Of a DNA stretch of 64,000 nucleotides, positions 8,281-16,330 are shown piece by piece. The stretch spans positions 7,228 through 71,227 of the forward strand of contig JBBAEY010000002.1 of assembly GCA_041655755.1 (NCBI GenBank), given 5' to 3'. Made by a program: the position numbers and the translations under genes. Origin of the DNA: JAAYFT01 sp041655755. Its GTDB lineage: Bacteria > Bacillota > Clostridia > Tissierellales > Tissierellaceae. Position 1 is the stretch's first letter, and each line of letters starts with the position of its first letter. The notes below the pieces were generated by a model. That model had not been told where the DNA came from. It worked only from the letters and a program-made list of their open reading frames with translations, and did not search any database.

Positions 8281-8991
8281 CTAGTCTAAAATTCTCAGTA
8301 TTCTGCCACAGTTTTCACAGCATATTATCTTATCATCCTCGTGAAGTCTGTCTAGTAAAATAGTAGGCAGCAACATATTGCAACCGCTACATACTCCATT
8401 CCTCACCTGTGCCATACCAGTGCCCTTATTCTTCTTTATAGCATAATACTTGTCTAAGAGGCCCTCTTTAATTTCTTCCTCTAGTTCTAATATTTTCTTT
8501 TTCTCACTTGCTACTAGCTTTCCTAGTCTTTTCTCTTCTGCTCCAAACTCCCCCTGAAACCTTTTATTTCTTTCTTTTACGTCTTCTAGGGTCTTTACTA
8601 TTAAGAGGAGCTCAATATCGATATTGTCTACCTCATCCATTAGTTCCAGTATCTCGGTTTCCATATCATTTATCATTTCCTTGATCCTGTCTTTTTCCTT
8701 GTCCAGGTATTCTAGTTGCTTGATGTCAGTTGTGTTTCCGTCATAAAGACTTTTTTCAATTTCCTCAATCTTATAGTTATAATCCTTTAACTTCTGGTTG
8801 TATTTATCTAAAACATCCTTTATCTTATCCCTTTTGCCGCTTAAGAAGTTAAGTTTTTCTTCTGTTCCTTGTATTTCATTTTCAATTTGGTCAAAGTCGA
8901 ATTTATTTCTAAGTTTAAATATCTCCTTCTGATAAGTACTAAGTGAATCATGGTGAATCTCTAAATTCCATAACAAATCTAGCTGTTCCAT
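8281..8991 (-). CDS. Coiled-coil zinc-ribbon protein (DUF164/C4 zinc ribbon family)
   Basis: 236 residues. Residues about 15-180 are a charged, heptad-rich coiled coil, and the C-terminus carries CSGCNML and CCENCGRIL, a C4 zinc ribbon. Proteins of this architecture are common next to nif3 in Firmicutes; a regulatory or nucleic-acid-binding role is usually suggested, but the function is not settled. It follows nif3 by 15 bases in the trmK-nif3 operon and is the last gene before rnpB. Confidence 0.85.
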   Translation of the reverse strand: MEQLDLLWNLEIHHDSLSTYQKEIFKLRNKFDFDQIENEIQGTEEKLNFLSGKRDKIKDVLDKYNQKLKDYNYKIEEIEKSLYDGNTTDIKQLEYLDKEKDRIKEMINDMETEILELMDEVDNIDIELLLIVKTLEDVKERNKRFQGEFGAEEKRLGKLVASEKKKILELEEEIKEGLLDKYYAIKKNKGTGMAQVRNGVCSGCNMLLPTILLDRLHEDDKIICCENCGRILRILD

Positions 8992-9006
8992 AGGCTCACT
9001 CCCAAA

Positions 9007-9798
9007 TTAATAAATTTTGTACTCAGGGCTAGGCTTATCCCAAATTTCTATATATAGATCTTCTCCCAAATTTTCTTCAAGATATCTTTTAATCACTGGC
9101 AATATAATCTTTTCCGTATGATAATGCCCTGCATCTACTATAGTCAGTCCCATTTCAGTCCCCAATTGAGCATCATGGTATTTTATATCCCCGGTTATGT
9201 AAATGCAGGCACCCTTTTTATATGCGTGGGGAATAAAATCAGATCCACTACCGCCACATACTGCAACCCTTTTTATTCTTCTTTCAAACTCCCCATATAC
9301 TGTTAAATAATCAGTGTCTAATTCTTTCTTTATGAGAGATAGATAATCCAACAAGGCCACTTCTTCAATGTCACCTACCCTGCCATAGCCATTTACTACT
9401 TCATTGCCTTCCTGATCCAGCTCTAGAATTTCGGGTTTTTTCAGGCCCAAAAGCCTAGCCAGATGGTCATTTAGTCCATTTTCTGCCCTATCCAAATTTG
9501 TGTGTGCGTTAAATACTACAATGTCATCTTTAATTATATTATATATCAATTTTTCCCTATGCCCTTCTGTTGTTACTGACTTCAAGGGCTTAAAAATCAC
9601 TGGGTGATGGCTTATTATCATCTGAAAGTCTCCTAAGCTAGCCCTCTCATATACCCCTTGGTCTAAATCTAGGGCTATGAGTATCTTTTTCACCTCCTTC
9701 TTATCATTGCCTATTTGAAAACCAGTATTATCCCAGTTGTCAATCAACGACGGCGGTGCCCAATTATTCATAATCCTAATTATCTCTCTCGCCTTCAA
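9007..9798 (-). CDS. Nif3-like dinuclear metal-centre protein (YqfO family)
   Basis: 263 residues, the short form without the inserted PII-like domain of some YqfO proteins. Metal-binding histidines and acids are visible in MIISHHPVIF, FNAHTNLD and DAGHYHTEKI. These proteins form toroidal hexamers with two metals per subunit. They are linked to GTP cyclohydrolase-like chemistry, but no activity is firmly assigned. The TTG start at 9798 overlaps trmK by 23 bases and gives the family's usual N-terminus (MKAREIIRIMNNWAPPS), so I keep it although the ribosome site AGGGGAG is close. Likely translationally coupled to trmK. Confidence 0.9.
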   Translation of the reverse strand: MKAREIIRIMNNWAPPSLIDNWDNTGFQIGNDKKEVKKILIALDLDQGVYERASLGDFQMIISHHPVIFKPLKSVTTEGHREKLIYNIIKDDIVVFNAHTNLDRAENGLNDHLARLLGLKKPEILELDQEGNEVVNGYGRVGDIEEVALLDYLSLIKKELDTDYLTVYGEFERRIKRVAVCGGSGSDFIPHAYKKGACIYITGDIKYHDAQLGTEMGLTIVDAGHYHTEKIILPVIKRYLEENLGEDLYIEIWDKPSPEYKIY

Positions 9799-10483
9799 TC
9801 TCCCCTAATACCTCCTTATAAGCTGATATTTGTTTTCTTATTTCAATTAACCTGTCTTTTGACCTTTCTGAATCTTTGAACTCAAGCTCCCCTAGTATCT
9901 TTTGACTTTCCTTGAGTTTATAATCTATAAATCCTTTCAAGAGCCTGTGTCTTTCCTTAATCAATAAGGGACTAAGTTCATAATAAATTTCCTTGTCTAC
10001 TAGGGACTTGCCCTTTCTTGCCAGTATTATTTCATAAAACCTTTTGTCTTCCTCTATTAACTCCTCTTTCACTATTTCAAAACTATTATCTATTAGATAG
10101 TGTCTTAGTTCTTTTGCAGCAACCATGGGCTGTAATATGAAGTTGACTATAGAATCAGTTTTACTAGTATCGGATTCTAGGATATCCCTAATAAGCATCC
10201 CACCCATTCCCGCTATGATAACTGTATCTACTTCATAGCTCCTGATTGGGCCCAACCCATCTCCTAACCTTGTATCCACCTTGTCCTCAATACCCAATTG
10301 GCCCATATAATCAATTATCTTTTCCAGAGATCCACTTGAAATGTCTGTACCAATAACCTTTTTAGATATGGTATTTTGAATTAAATATGCGGGAATATAG
10401 CCGTGATCCGTCCCTATATCTGCTACAATTGAATTTTCAGGCACGAGGCTTGCTATTCCCAAGAGTCTTTGCGATAATTTCAT
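9776..10483 (-). CDS. trmK: tRNA (adenine(22)-N1)-methyltransferase TrmK
   Basis: 235 residues with a class I SAM-binding fold: VADIGTDHGYIP is motif I and VIIAGMGGMLIRDIL the family signature, followed by a coiled C-terminal domain. TrmK (YqfN in B. subtilis) methylates N1 of A22 in tRNA-Ser and tRNA-Tyr. Position between rpoD and nif3 is the same as in B. subtilis. ATG is preceded by AGGAAG. Confidence 0.92.
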   Translation of the reverse strand: MKLSQRLLGIASLVPENSIVADIGTDHGYIPAYLIQNTISKKVIGTDISSGSLEKIIDYMGQLGIEDKVDTRLGDGLGPIRSYEVDTVIIAGMGGMLIRDILESDTSKTDSIVNFILQPMVAAKELRHYLIDNSFEIVKEELIEEDKRFYEIILARKGKSLVDKEIYYELSPLLIKERHRLLKGFIDYKLKESQKILGELEFKDSERSKDRLIEIRKQISAYKEVLGEIEGERDN

Positions 10484-10508
10484 AGTTTTCTTCCTCTTAT
10501 TGTATTAT

Positions 10509-10551
10509 TTGCAAGGAAACTTATCTGCTGTTAAAGATAGGAGCCTTGCAA
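10509..10551 (-). other. Inverted-repeat element in the trmK leader
   Basis: TTGCAAGG (10544-10551 on the minus strand) pairs with CCTTGCAA (10509-10516), enclosing a smaller ATCT/AGAT stem. There is no U-run after it, so it is not a plain terminator. It lies between the rpoD terminator and the trmK start and may be a structured 5' UTR or a processing site. Confidence 0.4.
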
Positions 10552-10568
10552 TCTCTATCTCAGGGTAT

Positions 10569-10596
10569 AATTAAAGATTCGCAATAAAAGCGAATC
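10569..10596 (-). terminator. Terminator downstream of rpoD
   Basis: GATTCGC-TTTTATT-GCGAATC stem immediately after the rpoD stop codon, followed on the minus strand by TTTAATTAT. The U-run is imperfect, so read-through into trmK is possible. Confidence 0.65.
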
Positions 10597-10601
10597 CCTA
10601 A

Positions 10602-11750
10602 TTATTCAAGAAAATCTTTCAATTTTTTGGATCTGCTTGGATGGCGCAATTTCCTAAGGGCCTTTGCTTCTATCTGCCTTATTCTCTCTCTGGTAACTTC
10701 AAATTCCTTACCAACTTCCTCTAGAGTTCTTGCTCTTCCATCGTCCAAACCAAATCTAAGCCTCAAAACTTTTTGCTCTCTTGGGGTCAATGTATCTAAG
10801 ACATCGATTAATTGTTCTCTCAACATGGTGAATGTAGCTGCCTCTGCTGGCGACAATACCTCATCATCTGGTATAAAGTCTCCTAGATGGGAGTCTTCTT
10901 CCTCCCCTATGGGGGTTTCTAGGGATACTGGTTCCTGAGCTATCTTCATGATTTCTCTTACCTTCTCCACTTCCATTCCCATCTCTTTTCCTATTTCCTC
11001 TGGACTAGGGTCCCTTCCCAGTTCTTGTACCAACTGTCTTTGAATCCTGACCAGTTTATTTATTGTCTCTACCATGTGAACTGGTATCCTTATGGTCCTA
11101 GCCTGGTCTGCTATGGCCCTTGTAATAGCCTGACGTATCCACCAAGTCGCATAAGTGCTGAACTTAAATCCCTTCTTATAGTCGAATTTTTCCACTGCCT
11201 TCATAAGCCCTAGGTTGCCCTCTTGTATTAAATCCAAAAACAGCATTCCCCTGCCCACATATCTCTTGGCTATGCTTACAACCAACCTAAGATTTGCCTC
11301 AGCAAGTTTTTTCTTGGCTATTTCATCTCCTATTTGCATTCTCTTAGCTAATTCAACCTCTTCATCTCCAGTTAATAAGGGAATCTTACCAATTTCCTTT
11401 AAATACATCCTCACTGGATCGTCGACATTTATCCCTTTGGGAACTGACAAATCCTCTTTTCTTTCATCAACTTCATCATCTTCCAGGTCTTTTTTATCTA
11501 TATCCTCTAGATCTTCGTCCTTGTCTAATAATAGATCATCGTCCTTATCTCCAACTACATCAATTCCCATATCCTCAAAAATTTGATAGACATCTTCAAT
11601 CTGCTCGGCATCTAGATTGATTTCTTCCAAGCTTTCAACAATTTCACTATATGTTAATAAACCATTTTTCTTCCCCTTAGCTACTAATTTCTTAACTGAT
11701 TCTATATTAGCTATTTTTGTACTGATGTTTTCCTTGTTCATTTCATCCAA
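10602..11750 (-). CDS. rpoD: RNA polymerase primary sigma factor SigA/RpoD
   Basis: 382 residues, the usual compact Firmicutes size. A short acidic 1.1-like region (DKDDDLLLDKDEDLEDIDKK) is followed by region 1.2 (DPVRMYLKEIG), region 2 (RGMLFLDLIQEGNLGLMKAV, with FKFSTYATWWIRQAI for -10 recognition), region 3, and region 4.2 (TLEEVGKEFEVTRERIRQIE, the -35 helix-turn-helix). It directs housekeeping transcription. The start is TTG at 11750, seven bases after the dnaG gene. GGGAGG, lying in the end of dnaG, is spaced for TTG rather than for the ATG nine bases later. Cotranscribed with dnaG. Confidence 0.96.
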   Translation of the reverse strand: MDEMNKENISTKIANIESVKKLVAKGKKNGLLTYSEIVESLEEINLDAEQIEDVYQIFEDMGIDVVGDKDDDLLLDKDEDLEDIDKKDLEDDEVDERKEDLSVPKGINVDDPVRMYLKEIGKIPLLTGDEEVELAKRMQIGDEIAKKKLAEANLRLVVSIAKRYVGRGMLFLDLIQEGNLGLMKAVEKFDYKKGFKFSTYATWWIRQAITRAIADQARTIRIPVHMVETINKLVRIQRQLVQELGRDPSPEEIGKEMGMEVEKVREIMKIAQEPVSLETPIGEEEDSHLGDFIPDDEVLSPAEAATFTMLREQLIDVLDTLTPREQKVLRLRFGLDDGRARTLEEVGKEFEVTRERIRQIEAKALRKLRHPSRSKKLKDFLE

Positions 11751-11756
11751 CTTAAG

Positions 11757-13580
11757 CTACCTCCCTTCCTCATGTTTAATGAGGTTTAGTTCTTTATTTA
11801 AATTAGTTAGTTCCATGCAGAGCCCAACAAAGCGTTTTTCCTCAAGTGAATCCTTATTTTGATTCTTTTCCATTTCCTCAATCTCAAGCCTTATCTTATT
11901 TCTTTTATTTTCTAGCTTATTAGTCTTTAAGGTTAGAATCAAATCTTTAATCATGTTATTTACATTGTTAGCGGAAAACTTCAGTTCCCTTGCAAACATC
12001 TTCTCAATAGATTGTTGATTTACATTTTCTATAGCCCTTATCCCATCCTTTACATTATCTTCACTTATTAGTTCCTTATCTGTATAGAGTTCTTTAATTA
12101 ACTTGTACATTTCTATACATTCTAAGGACTCAAAATCTTCTACAGAAACCTTATCTCTTATTTCTTCAAAATAATCCTTGTCAAAAATCATAAGTTTTAT
12201 TAAGTCTATCTCTGCTGTCAATCCAGCTAAAGGCAGTATTGTATTTATTGGTCTTATTATGTTCTTGTTTTCAAAGCTTTTACCGCTCTTTGCCTTTTTA
12301 GTATTGCCAAATACTTCCTTCTCTATTGCTTCTTTTGATATATTCGTATCCTTGGCAATTTTTTCTATATATACATCTTGTTCAATAGGAGATTTTAAAT
12401 CCTTAATTACCCTGGCAATTTCAGTGGTAAACTTTATCTTACCCTCTGCCTCTTCTAAGTCGTATTTGCCCCTGCTAATAAGTATTTTATAGTCTATATG
12501 GTTATATGCTAAATCTATTTTATTTTCGAAATCCTCTATGCTATTATCCCTAAAATAATCATCTGGATCCTTATACTTGCCCAAAAAGATGATTCTTGGC
12601 TCGACTCCTTCATTTCTCAAGAGCTGAATAGCCTTTAGGGTGGCATTGGTTCCTGCCTTATCTGTGTCATAGCAGATGTATACCTTTTCCCCATATCTCT
12701 TGAGCAGCCTTGCCTGCTTCTCTGTCAAAGCTGTCCCAAGACTGGCTACTGCATAGTTAATCCCCTTGTTGAACATGGCTATAACATCCATATATCCTTC
12801 TACAATTATAATCCTTTTCCTGTCAGACAAATTATTTACTAGATTTAATCCATAAAGATTATTTCCTTTATTAAATATATATGTCTCCTGGGAATTTAGA
12901 TATTTGGGCATTGAATTATCTAATACTCTCCCCCCAAAAGCGATTACCCTTCCCCTAGTGTCGATAATAGGGAAGATAATTCTACTGCGAAACTTGTCAT
13001 AGTATCCATCCTTCTTTGACCTTTTCCCTATTAGACCTACCCTATATATTTCTTCATCCTTATAGCCTTTTCCCTGTAGGTGCTTGTAGAGGGCATCCCA
13101 ACTGTTCAATGCATAGCCTAGACCAAATTGCCTAATCTGCTTGTTGCCAATTTTTCTTCTGTATAAATAATCTAAAACATCTTTATTCTCACTTAAATTT
13201 TTAAAAAAATACCTAGCAGCCTCCTTGTTGATTTCGTATGCTTTTTCCTTCTCCTGTCTTTGAAGCAAGTCTTTAGGCTCCTTCTCTTCTACTTCTATAC
13301 CTGCCTTCTCTGCCAAGAACTTAACTGCTTCGGGAAAGGATAAATTTTCCCTTTTCATAATGAATGTCACAACATCTCCACCTTCACCACAGCCAAAACA
13401 ATGGAAAAATTGCTTTGAATCTGAAACTGTAAAGGATGGGGTCTTTTCGCTGTGAAAGGGACATAAACCTACATAATTTGACCCCGATTTCTTTAAAGCC
13501 AGGTAGCCCGATACAATATCCACTATATCAGATGCCTCCCGTACCTTTTCCACTATTTCATTGTCTACATAAAACGTCAT
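11757..13580 (-). CDS. dnaG: DNA primase DnaG
   Basis: 607 residues. The N-terminal CHC2 zinc finger shows CPFHSEKTPSF and CFGCG (about 40-65). The central TOPRIM catalytic core contains VEGYMDV and CYDTDKAG. The C-terminal helicase-binding part carries long charged helices. DnaG makes RNA primers for replication. First gene of the conserved dnaG-rpoD pair, with a sigma-H-like promoter just upstream. Confidence 0.97.
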   Translation of the reverse strand: MTFYVDNEIVEKVREASDIVDIVSGYLALKKSGSNYVGLCPFHSEKTPSFTVSDSKQFFHCFGCGEGGDVVTFIMKRENLSFPEAVKFLAEKAGIEVEEKEPKDLLQRQEKEKAYEINKEAARYFFKNLSENKDVLDYLYRRKIGNKQIRQFGLGYALNSWDALYKHLQGKGYKDEEIYRVGLIGKRSKKDGYYDKFRSRIIFPIIDTRGRVIAFGGRVLDNSMPKYLNSQETYIFNKGNNLYGLNLVNNLSDRKRIIIVEGYMDVIAMFNKGINYAVASLGTALTEKQARLLKRYGEKVYICYDTDKAGTNATLKAIQLLRNEGVEPRIIFLGKYKDPDDYFRDNSIEDFENKIDLAYNHIDYKILISRGKYDLEEAEGKIKFTTEIARVIKDLKSPIEQDVYIEKIAKDTNISKEAIEKEVFGNTKKAKSGKSFENKNIIRPINTILPLAGLTAEIDLIKLMIFDKDYFEEIRDKVSVEDFESLECIEMYKLIKELYTDKELISEDNVKDGIRAIENVNQQSIEKMFARELKFSANNVNNMIKDLILTLKTNKLENKRNKIRLEIEEMEKNQNKDSLEEKRFVGLCMELTNLNKELNLIKHEEGR

Positions 13581-13632
13581 ATAATCACCCTAATATCTCA
13601 CCTACCGTTGTCTTTTACAATGCTACTATGAT

Positions 13633-13661
13633 GTATTCGACATAAGTTTTAAAAATCCTTC
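13633..13661 (-). promoter_or_regulatory. Sigma-H-type promoter, with Spo0A-box-like sequence, upstream of dnaG-rpoD
   Basis: The minus strand reads GAAGGATTT, 11 bases, GTCGAATAC, matching RnAGGAwWW-N11-RnnGAATWW at all but the last position. TGTCGAA within it also equals the Spo0A box consensus TGNCGAA. B. subtilis has a sigma-H promoter for its sigA operon, so the location makes sense. It sits between the dgt stop codon and dnaG. Confidence 0.65.
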
Positions 13662-13668
13662 TTTTTTT

Positions 13669-14685
13669 TTAAAGTTTTTGCCAAGGTTTCGGAATAAAAA
13701 TATTATAGTACAAATTCATTATGAATCTATCAGTAGTCCCGGCAATATAATCGCATATAATATCTTCTATACCCAAGTTCATACCCTTATAAATATCTAA
13801 ATGTTCTTTTGGTAAAGAATTATTGTTTTTCATATAATATCCATACAACTGTTCTATGATGTATTCGGTTTTTTTCTCTTCAGATTTTGCATTTTTATTC
13901 AAATAAACATTGTCAAACATAAAATTCCTTAGTTCATCTGTTGCCTTCCCAACCCTTGAGCTAATAAGAATTGAAGCTTTTCCCATACTATTTTTAATTA
14001 TGTCAAAAATCATATTATTTATTCTTTGGCCATGGGACTGTCCCAAAACTTCTATAGCTTTCTCGGGTAGATCAGCAGCATTTAGTACCCCTGCCCTTAT
14101 TGCATCATCTATATCGTGATTTATATATGCTATCCTATCTGCATATTTCACTACTTGTCCTTCTAAGGTCTGGGATTCACTATCTCCCGAGTGATGTCTG
14201 ATGCCCTCCCTAACCTCATAGGTTAAATTTAAACCATTCCTGCCATTTTTCTGTTCCAAAAAATCCACAACCTTGACGGATTGTTCATTGTGCCTGAAGC
14301 CATTTGGATTCAATTGATTTAATACCCTTTCTCCAGTATGCCCAAAAGGTGTATGTCCTAAATCATGGCCAAGGGCAATGGCCTCTATTAGATCCTCATT
14401 GAGACCTAGGGCCCTCCCTATGGTCCTGCCTATTTGGGACACCTCTAATGTGTGAGTTAGCCTTGTCCTATAATGATCTCCTTCGGGAGCAATAAAAACT
14501 TGAGTCTTGTGTTTCAATCTACGAAAAGATTTGGAATGAATTATTCTATCCCTGTCCCTCTGAAAGTCAGTGCGAATACTGCATTTTTCCTCAGTTTCTT
14601 TTCTTCCCTTTGAATTCTTGCTTAGCATGGCATATTGAGATAAGTTTTTTTCCTCTGATTCTTCAATTCTCTGTCTTATGTTCAT
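13669..14685 (-). CDS. dgt: dGTP triphosphohydrolase-like HD protein
   Basis: 338 residues. HD-family metal ligands are visible: HRTRLTHTLEV (first His), GHDLGHTPFGH (His-Asp pair plus catalytic His) and VKYADRIAYINHDIDDA (last Asp). Enzymes of this family hydrolyse dNTPs to nucleoside and triphosphate, controlling nucleotide pools; the length fits the short type. The final residues run into a poly-A tract next to the dnaG promoter. The upstream region has a weaker sigma-H-like motif. Confidence 0.9.
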   Translation of the reverse strand: MNIRQRIEESEEKNLSQYAMLSKNSKGRKETEEKCSIRTDFQRDRDRIIHSKSFRRLKHKTQVFIAPEGDHYRTRLTHTLEVSQIGRTIGRALGLNEDLIEAIALGHDLGHTPFGHTGERVLNQLNPNGFRHNEQSVKVVDFLEQKNGRNGLNLTYEVREGIRHHSGDSESQTLEGQVVKYADRIAYINHDIDDAIRAGVLNAADLPEKAIEVLGQSHGQRINNMIFDIIKNSMGKASILISSRVGKATDELRNFMFDNVYLNKNAKSEEKKTEYIIEQLYGYYMKNNNSLPKEHLDIYKGMNLGIEDIICDYIAGTTDRFIMNLYYNIFIPKPWQKL

Positions 14686-14740
14686 ATATATTCCCCTTCG
14701 TATAAACTATAATGTTTATTTTAACTTCCCTATATTATAT

Positions 14741-14769
14741 ATATACAACATAAGTTTCAATAATCCTTC
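14741..14769 (-). promoter_or_regulatory. Weak sigma-H-like motif upstream of dgt
   Basis: The minus strand reads GAAGGATTA, 11 bases (TTGAAACTTAT), GTTGTATAT. It strongly resembles the dnaG promoter (same spacing, near-identical spacer), but GAAT has become GTAT. It may be a weak or decayed copy. An AT-rich run with TATAATA follows and could serve sigma A. Confidence 0.4.
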
Positions 14770-14789
14770 TTTTTAAAAAAATATATTGC

Positions 14790-14820
14790 AAAAGAAATAG
14801 AAGTGCAACATAACACTTCT
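14790..14820 (-). terminator. Terminator of the glyQS-ccpN-ppdK regulator operon
   Basis: AGAAGTG and CACTTCT arms (14799-14820) with an 8-base loop, next to the stop codon of the dikinase regulator, then CTATTTCTTTT on the minus strand. Confidence 0.8.
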
Positions 14821-15646
14821 AATCGAAAGCATTTTCCCCAAATTTCTTTTTCATGTGGTCGATTACAATGCCCGCTGTTTCTTCTATTGCCTTTGTGGAG
14901 ACATCTATTACAACGCATCCAAGTTTGTTCATTACATCCTTGGAATATTCTAATTCCGAATTTATTCTATCTACGTTGGCATAATTTGCATTATTGTCTA
15001 GGCCAAGTGCCTTTAATCTTTCCTGCCTAATCTCATTTAATTTCAGAGGATTGGCTACCAGACCAATTATTCTTCTACTGTCTTTTTCGAATAATTCCCT
15101 TGGTGGCGGTACTTCCGGTACAAGGGGCACATTAGCTACCTTGAAGTTCTTATGAGCTAGATACATACTAAGGGGAGTTTTAGAGGTCCTAGAGATGCCA
15201 ACCAAGACTATGTTAGACTTTTTTATACCCCTAGGGTCCTTCCCATCGTCATACTTTACAGCAAATTCTACAGCCTCAACTTTTTTAAAATAGTTTTCGT
15301 CAAGCTTTCTAATCAGACCAGATTCTCTCTTTGGCTGGAATTTTAAAATCGATGCAATAGCATCTAGGGCGGGCGTCATCAGGTCAACTGTAGGTATGCC
15401 ATGTTCCCTTCCTAAATCTTCTATGAAGTACCTTAGTTTATCAATTACTATGGTGTATATGATGACACTTGGTTCATATTTAGCCTCATCAAATATTTCT
15501 GATATTTGTTCTTCAGCGACGATAAAAGGGAATCTCCTTACCTGGTATTTTCCAGAATTAAATTGACTTAGGGCTGCCCTAGATAATAGTTCTCCCGTCT
15601 CCCCTATGGAGTCGGACAATACATATATGGTCAAGCTTTTATCCAT
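14819..15646 (-). CDS. Pyruvate, phosphate dikinase (or PEP synthase) regulatory kinase/phosphorylase
   Basis: 275 residues, standard length of the DUF299 family. The P-loop-like GISRTSKTPLS lies near residue 150, and the N-terminus IYVLSDSIGETGELLSRAA is typical. These proteins inactivate PPDK (or PpsA) by ADP-dependent phosphorylation of a threonine and reactivate it by Pi-dependent removal. In Firmicutes the target is usually PPDK; no target gene is in this window. It directly follows ccpN, a pairing known in Firmicutes, which links it to gluconeogenic control. Confidence 0.92.
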   Translation of the reverse strand: MDKSLTIYVLSDSIGETGELLSRAALSQFNSGKYQVRRFPFIVAEEQISEIFDEAKYEPSVIIYTIVIDKLRYFIEDLGREHGIPTVDLMTPALDAIASILKFQPKRESGLIRKLDENYFKKVEAVEFAVKYDDGKDPRGIKKSNIVLVGISRTSKTPLSMYLAHKNFKVANVPLVPEVPPPRELFEKDSRRIIGLVANPLKLNEIRQERLKALGLDNNANYANVDRINSELEYSKDVMNKLGCVVIDVSTKAIEETAGIVIDHMKKKFGENAFD

Positions 15647-15657
15647 TTATTTCCCCC

Positions 15658-16299
15658 CTACTCATTTCTTCCTAATTCAACAAATAGTCTAGTAATCGTG
15701 GTCTTGGTAATTCTGCCTATTACCTTATAGTTTTTTTCCTCTTCCCCTACTTCTTCTACTACAGGAAGGCTATCTATTTCATGGTCGATAAGCCTAATTG
15801 CAGCATTTAACAAACTATCATCAATCCCAATATGAACTATGTTTGGCATTCTAGTCATTATCATTCCAATGGGCATCTTGGTTAAATCTACTCCTCCCAA
15901 GGTCGATTTGAGAAAGTCCTTCCTAGATACTACTCCCGACAAGAAGCCCTTGTTTGTAACATATACCGAGCCTACATCTTCTAAAAACATTAATACAATG
16001 GCATCATATATACTGGTGGATTCATCAGCTACTACAGGTAGGGATTTGACATCTTCTACCTTTATCTCCTTTATCTTGTCTGAGATAAAAGAAAGGTTGG
16101 TCTTTCCCGTGTAAAAATATCCGACTTTTGGCCTTGCATCTAATATTCCAGACATAGTTAATATAGCTAAATCAGGCCTAAGTGTTGCCCTAGTGAGATT
16201 TAATTCACCGGCTATAGCCTCCGAAGTAATGGGCTCATTTCTCCTCACTATATCTATAATTTTCTCCTGTCTCTCGCTTAATCGAATGATTGCATCCAC
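15658..16299 (-). CDS. ccpN: CcpN-like transcriptional regulator (HTH plus CBS pair)
   Basis: 213 residues. An N-terminal winged helix-turn-helix (TSEAIAGELNLTRATLRPDLAI cut short here) is very close to B. subtilis CcpN, followed by two CBS domains (about 85-140 and 145-205). CcpN represses gluconeogenic genes in glycolytic conditions and senses nucleotide levels through its CBS domains. The start is uncertain. The GTG at 16299 overlaps AGGAGGTG, leaving no spacing from the ribosome site, and no ATG or TTG is near; ATC or ATT codons at better spacing might be used. It follows glyS by about 30 bases. Confidence 0.88.
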   Translation of the reverse strand: MDAIIRLSERQEKIIDIVRRNEPITSEAIAGELNLTRATLRPDLAILTMSGILDARPKVGYFYTGKTNLSFISDKIKEIKVEDVKSLPVVADESTSIYDAIVLMFLEDVGSVYVTNKGFLSGVVSRKDFLKSTLGGVDLTKMPIGMIMTRMPNIVHIGIDDSLLNAAIRLIDHEIDSLPVVEEVGEEEKNYKVIGRITKTTITRLFVELGRNE

Positions 16300-16330
16300 C
16301 TCCTGTATTTGCCTATTAAGTTGATAATGT

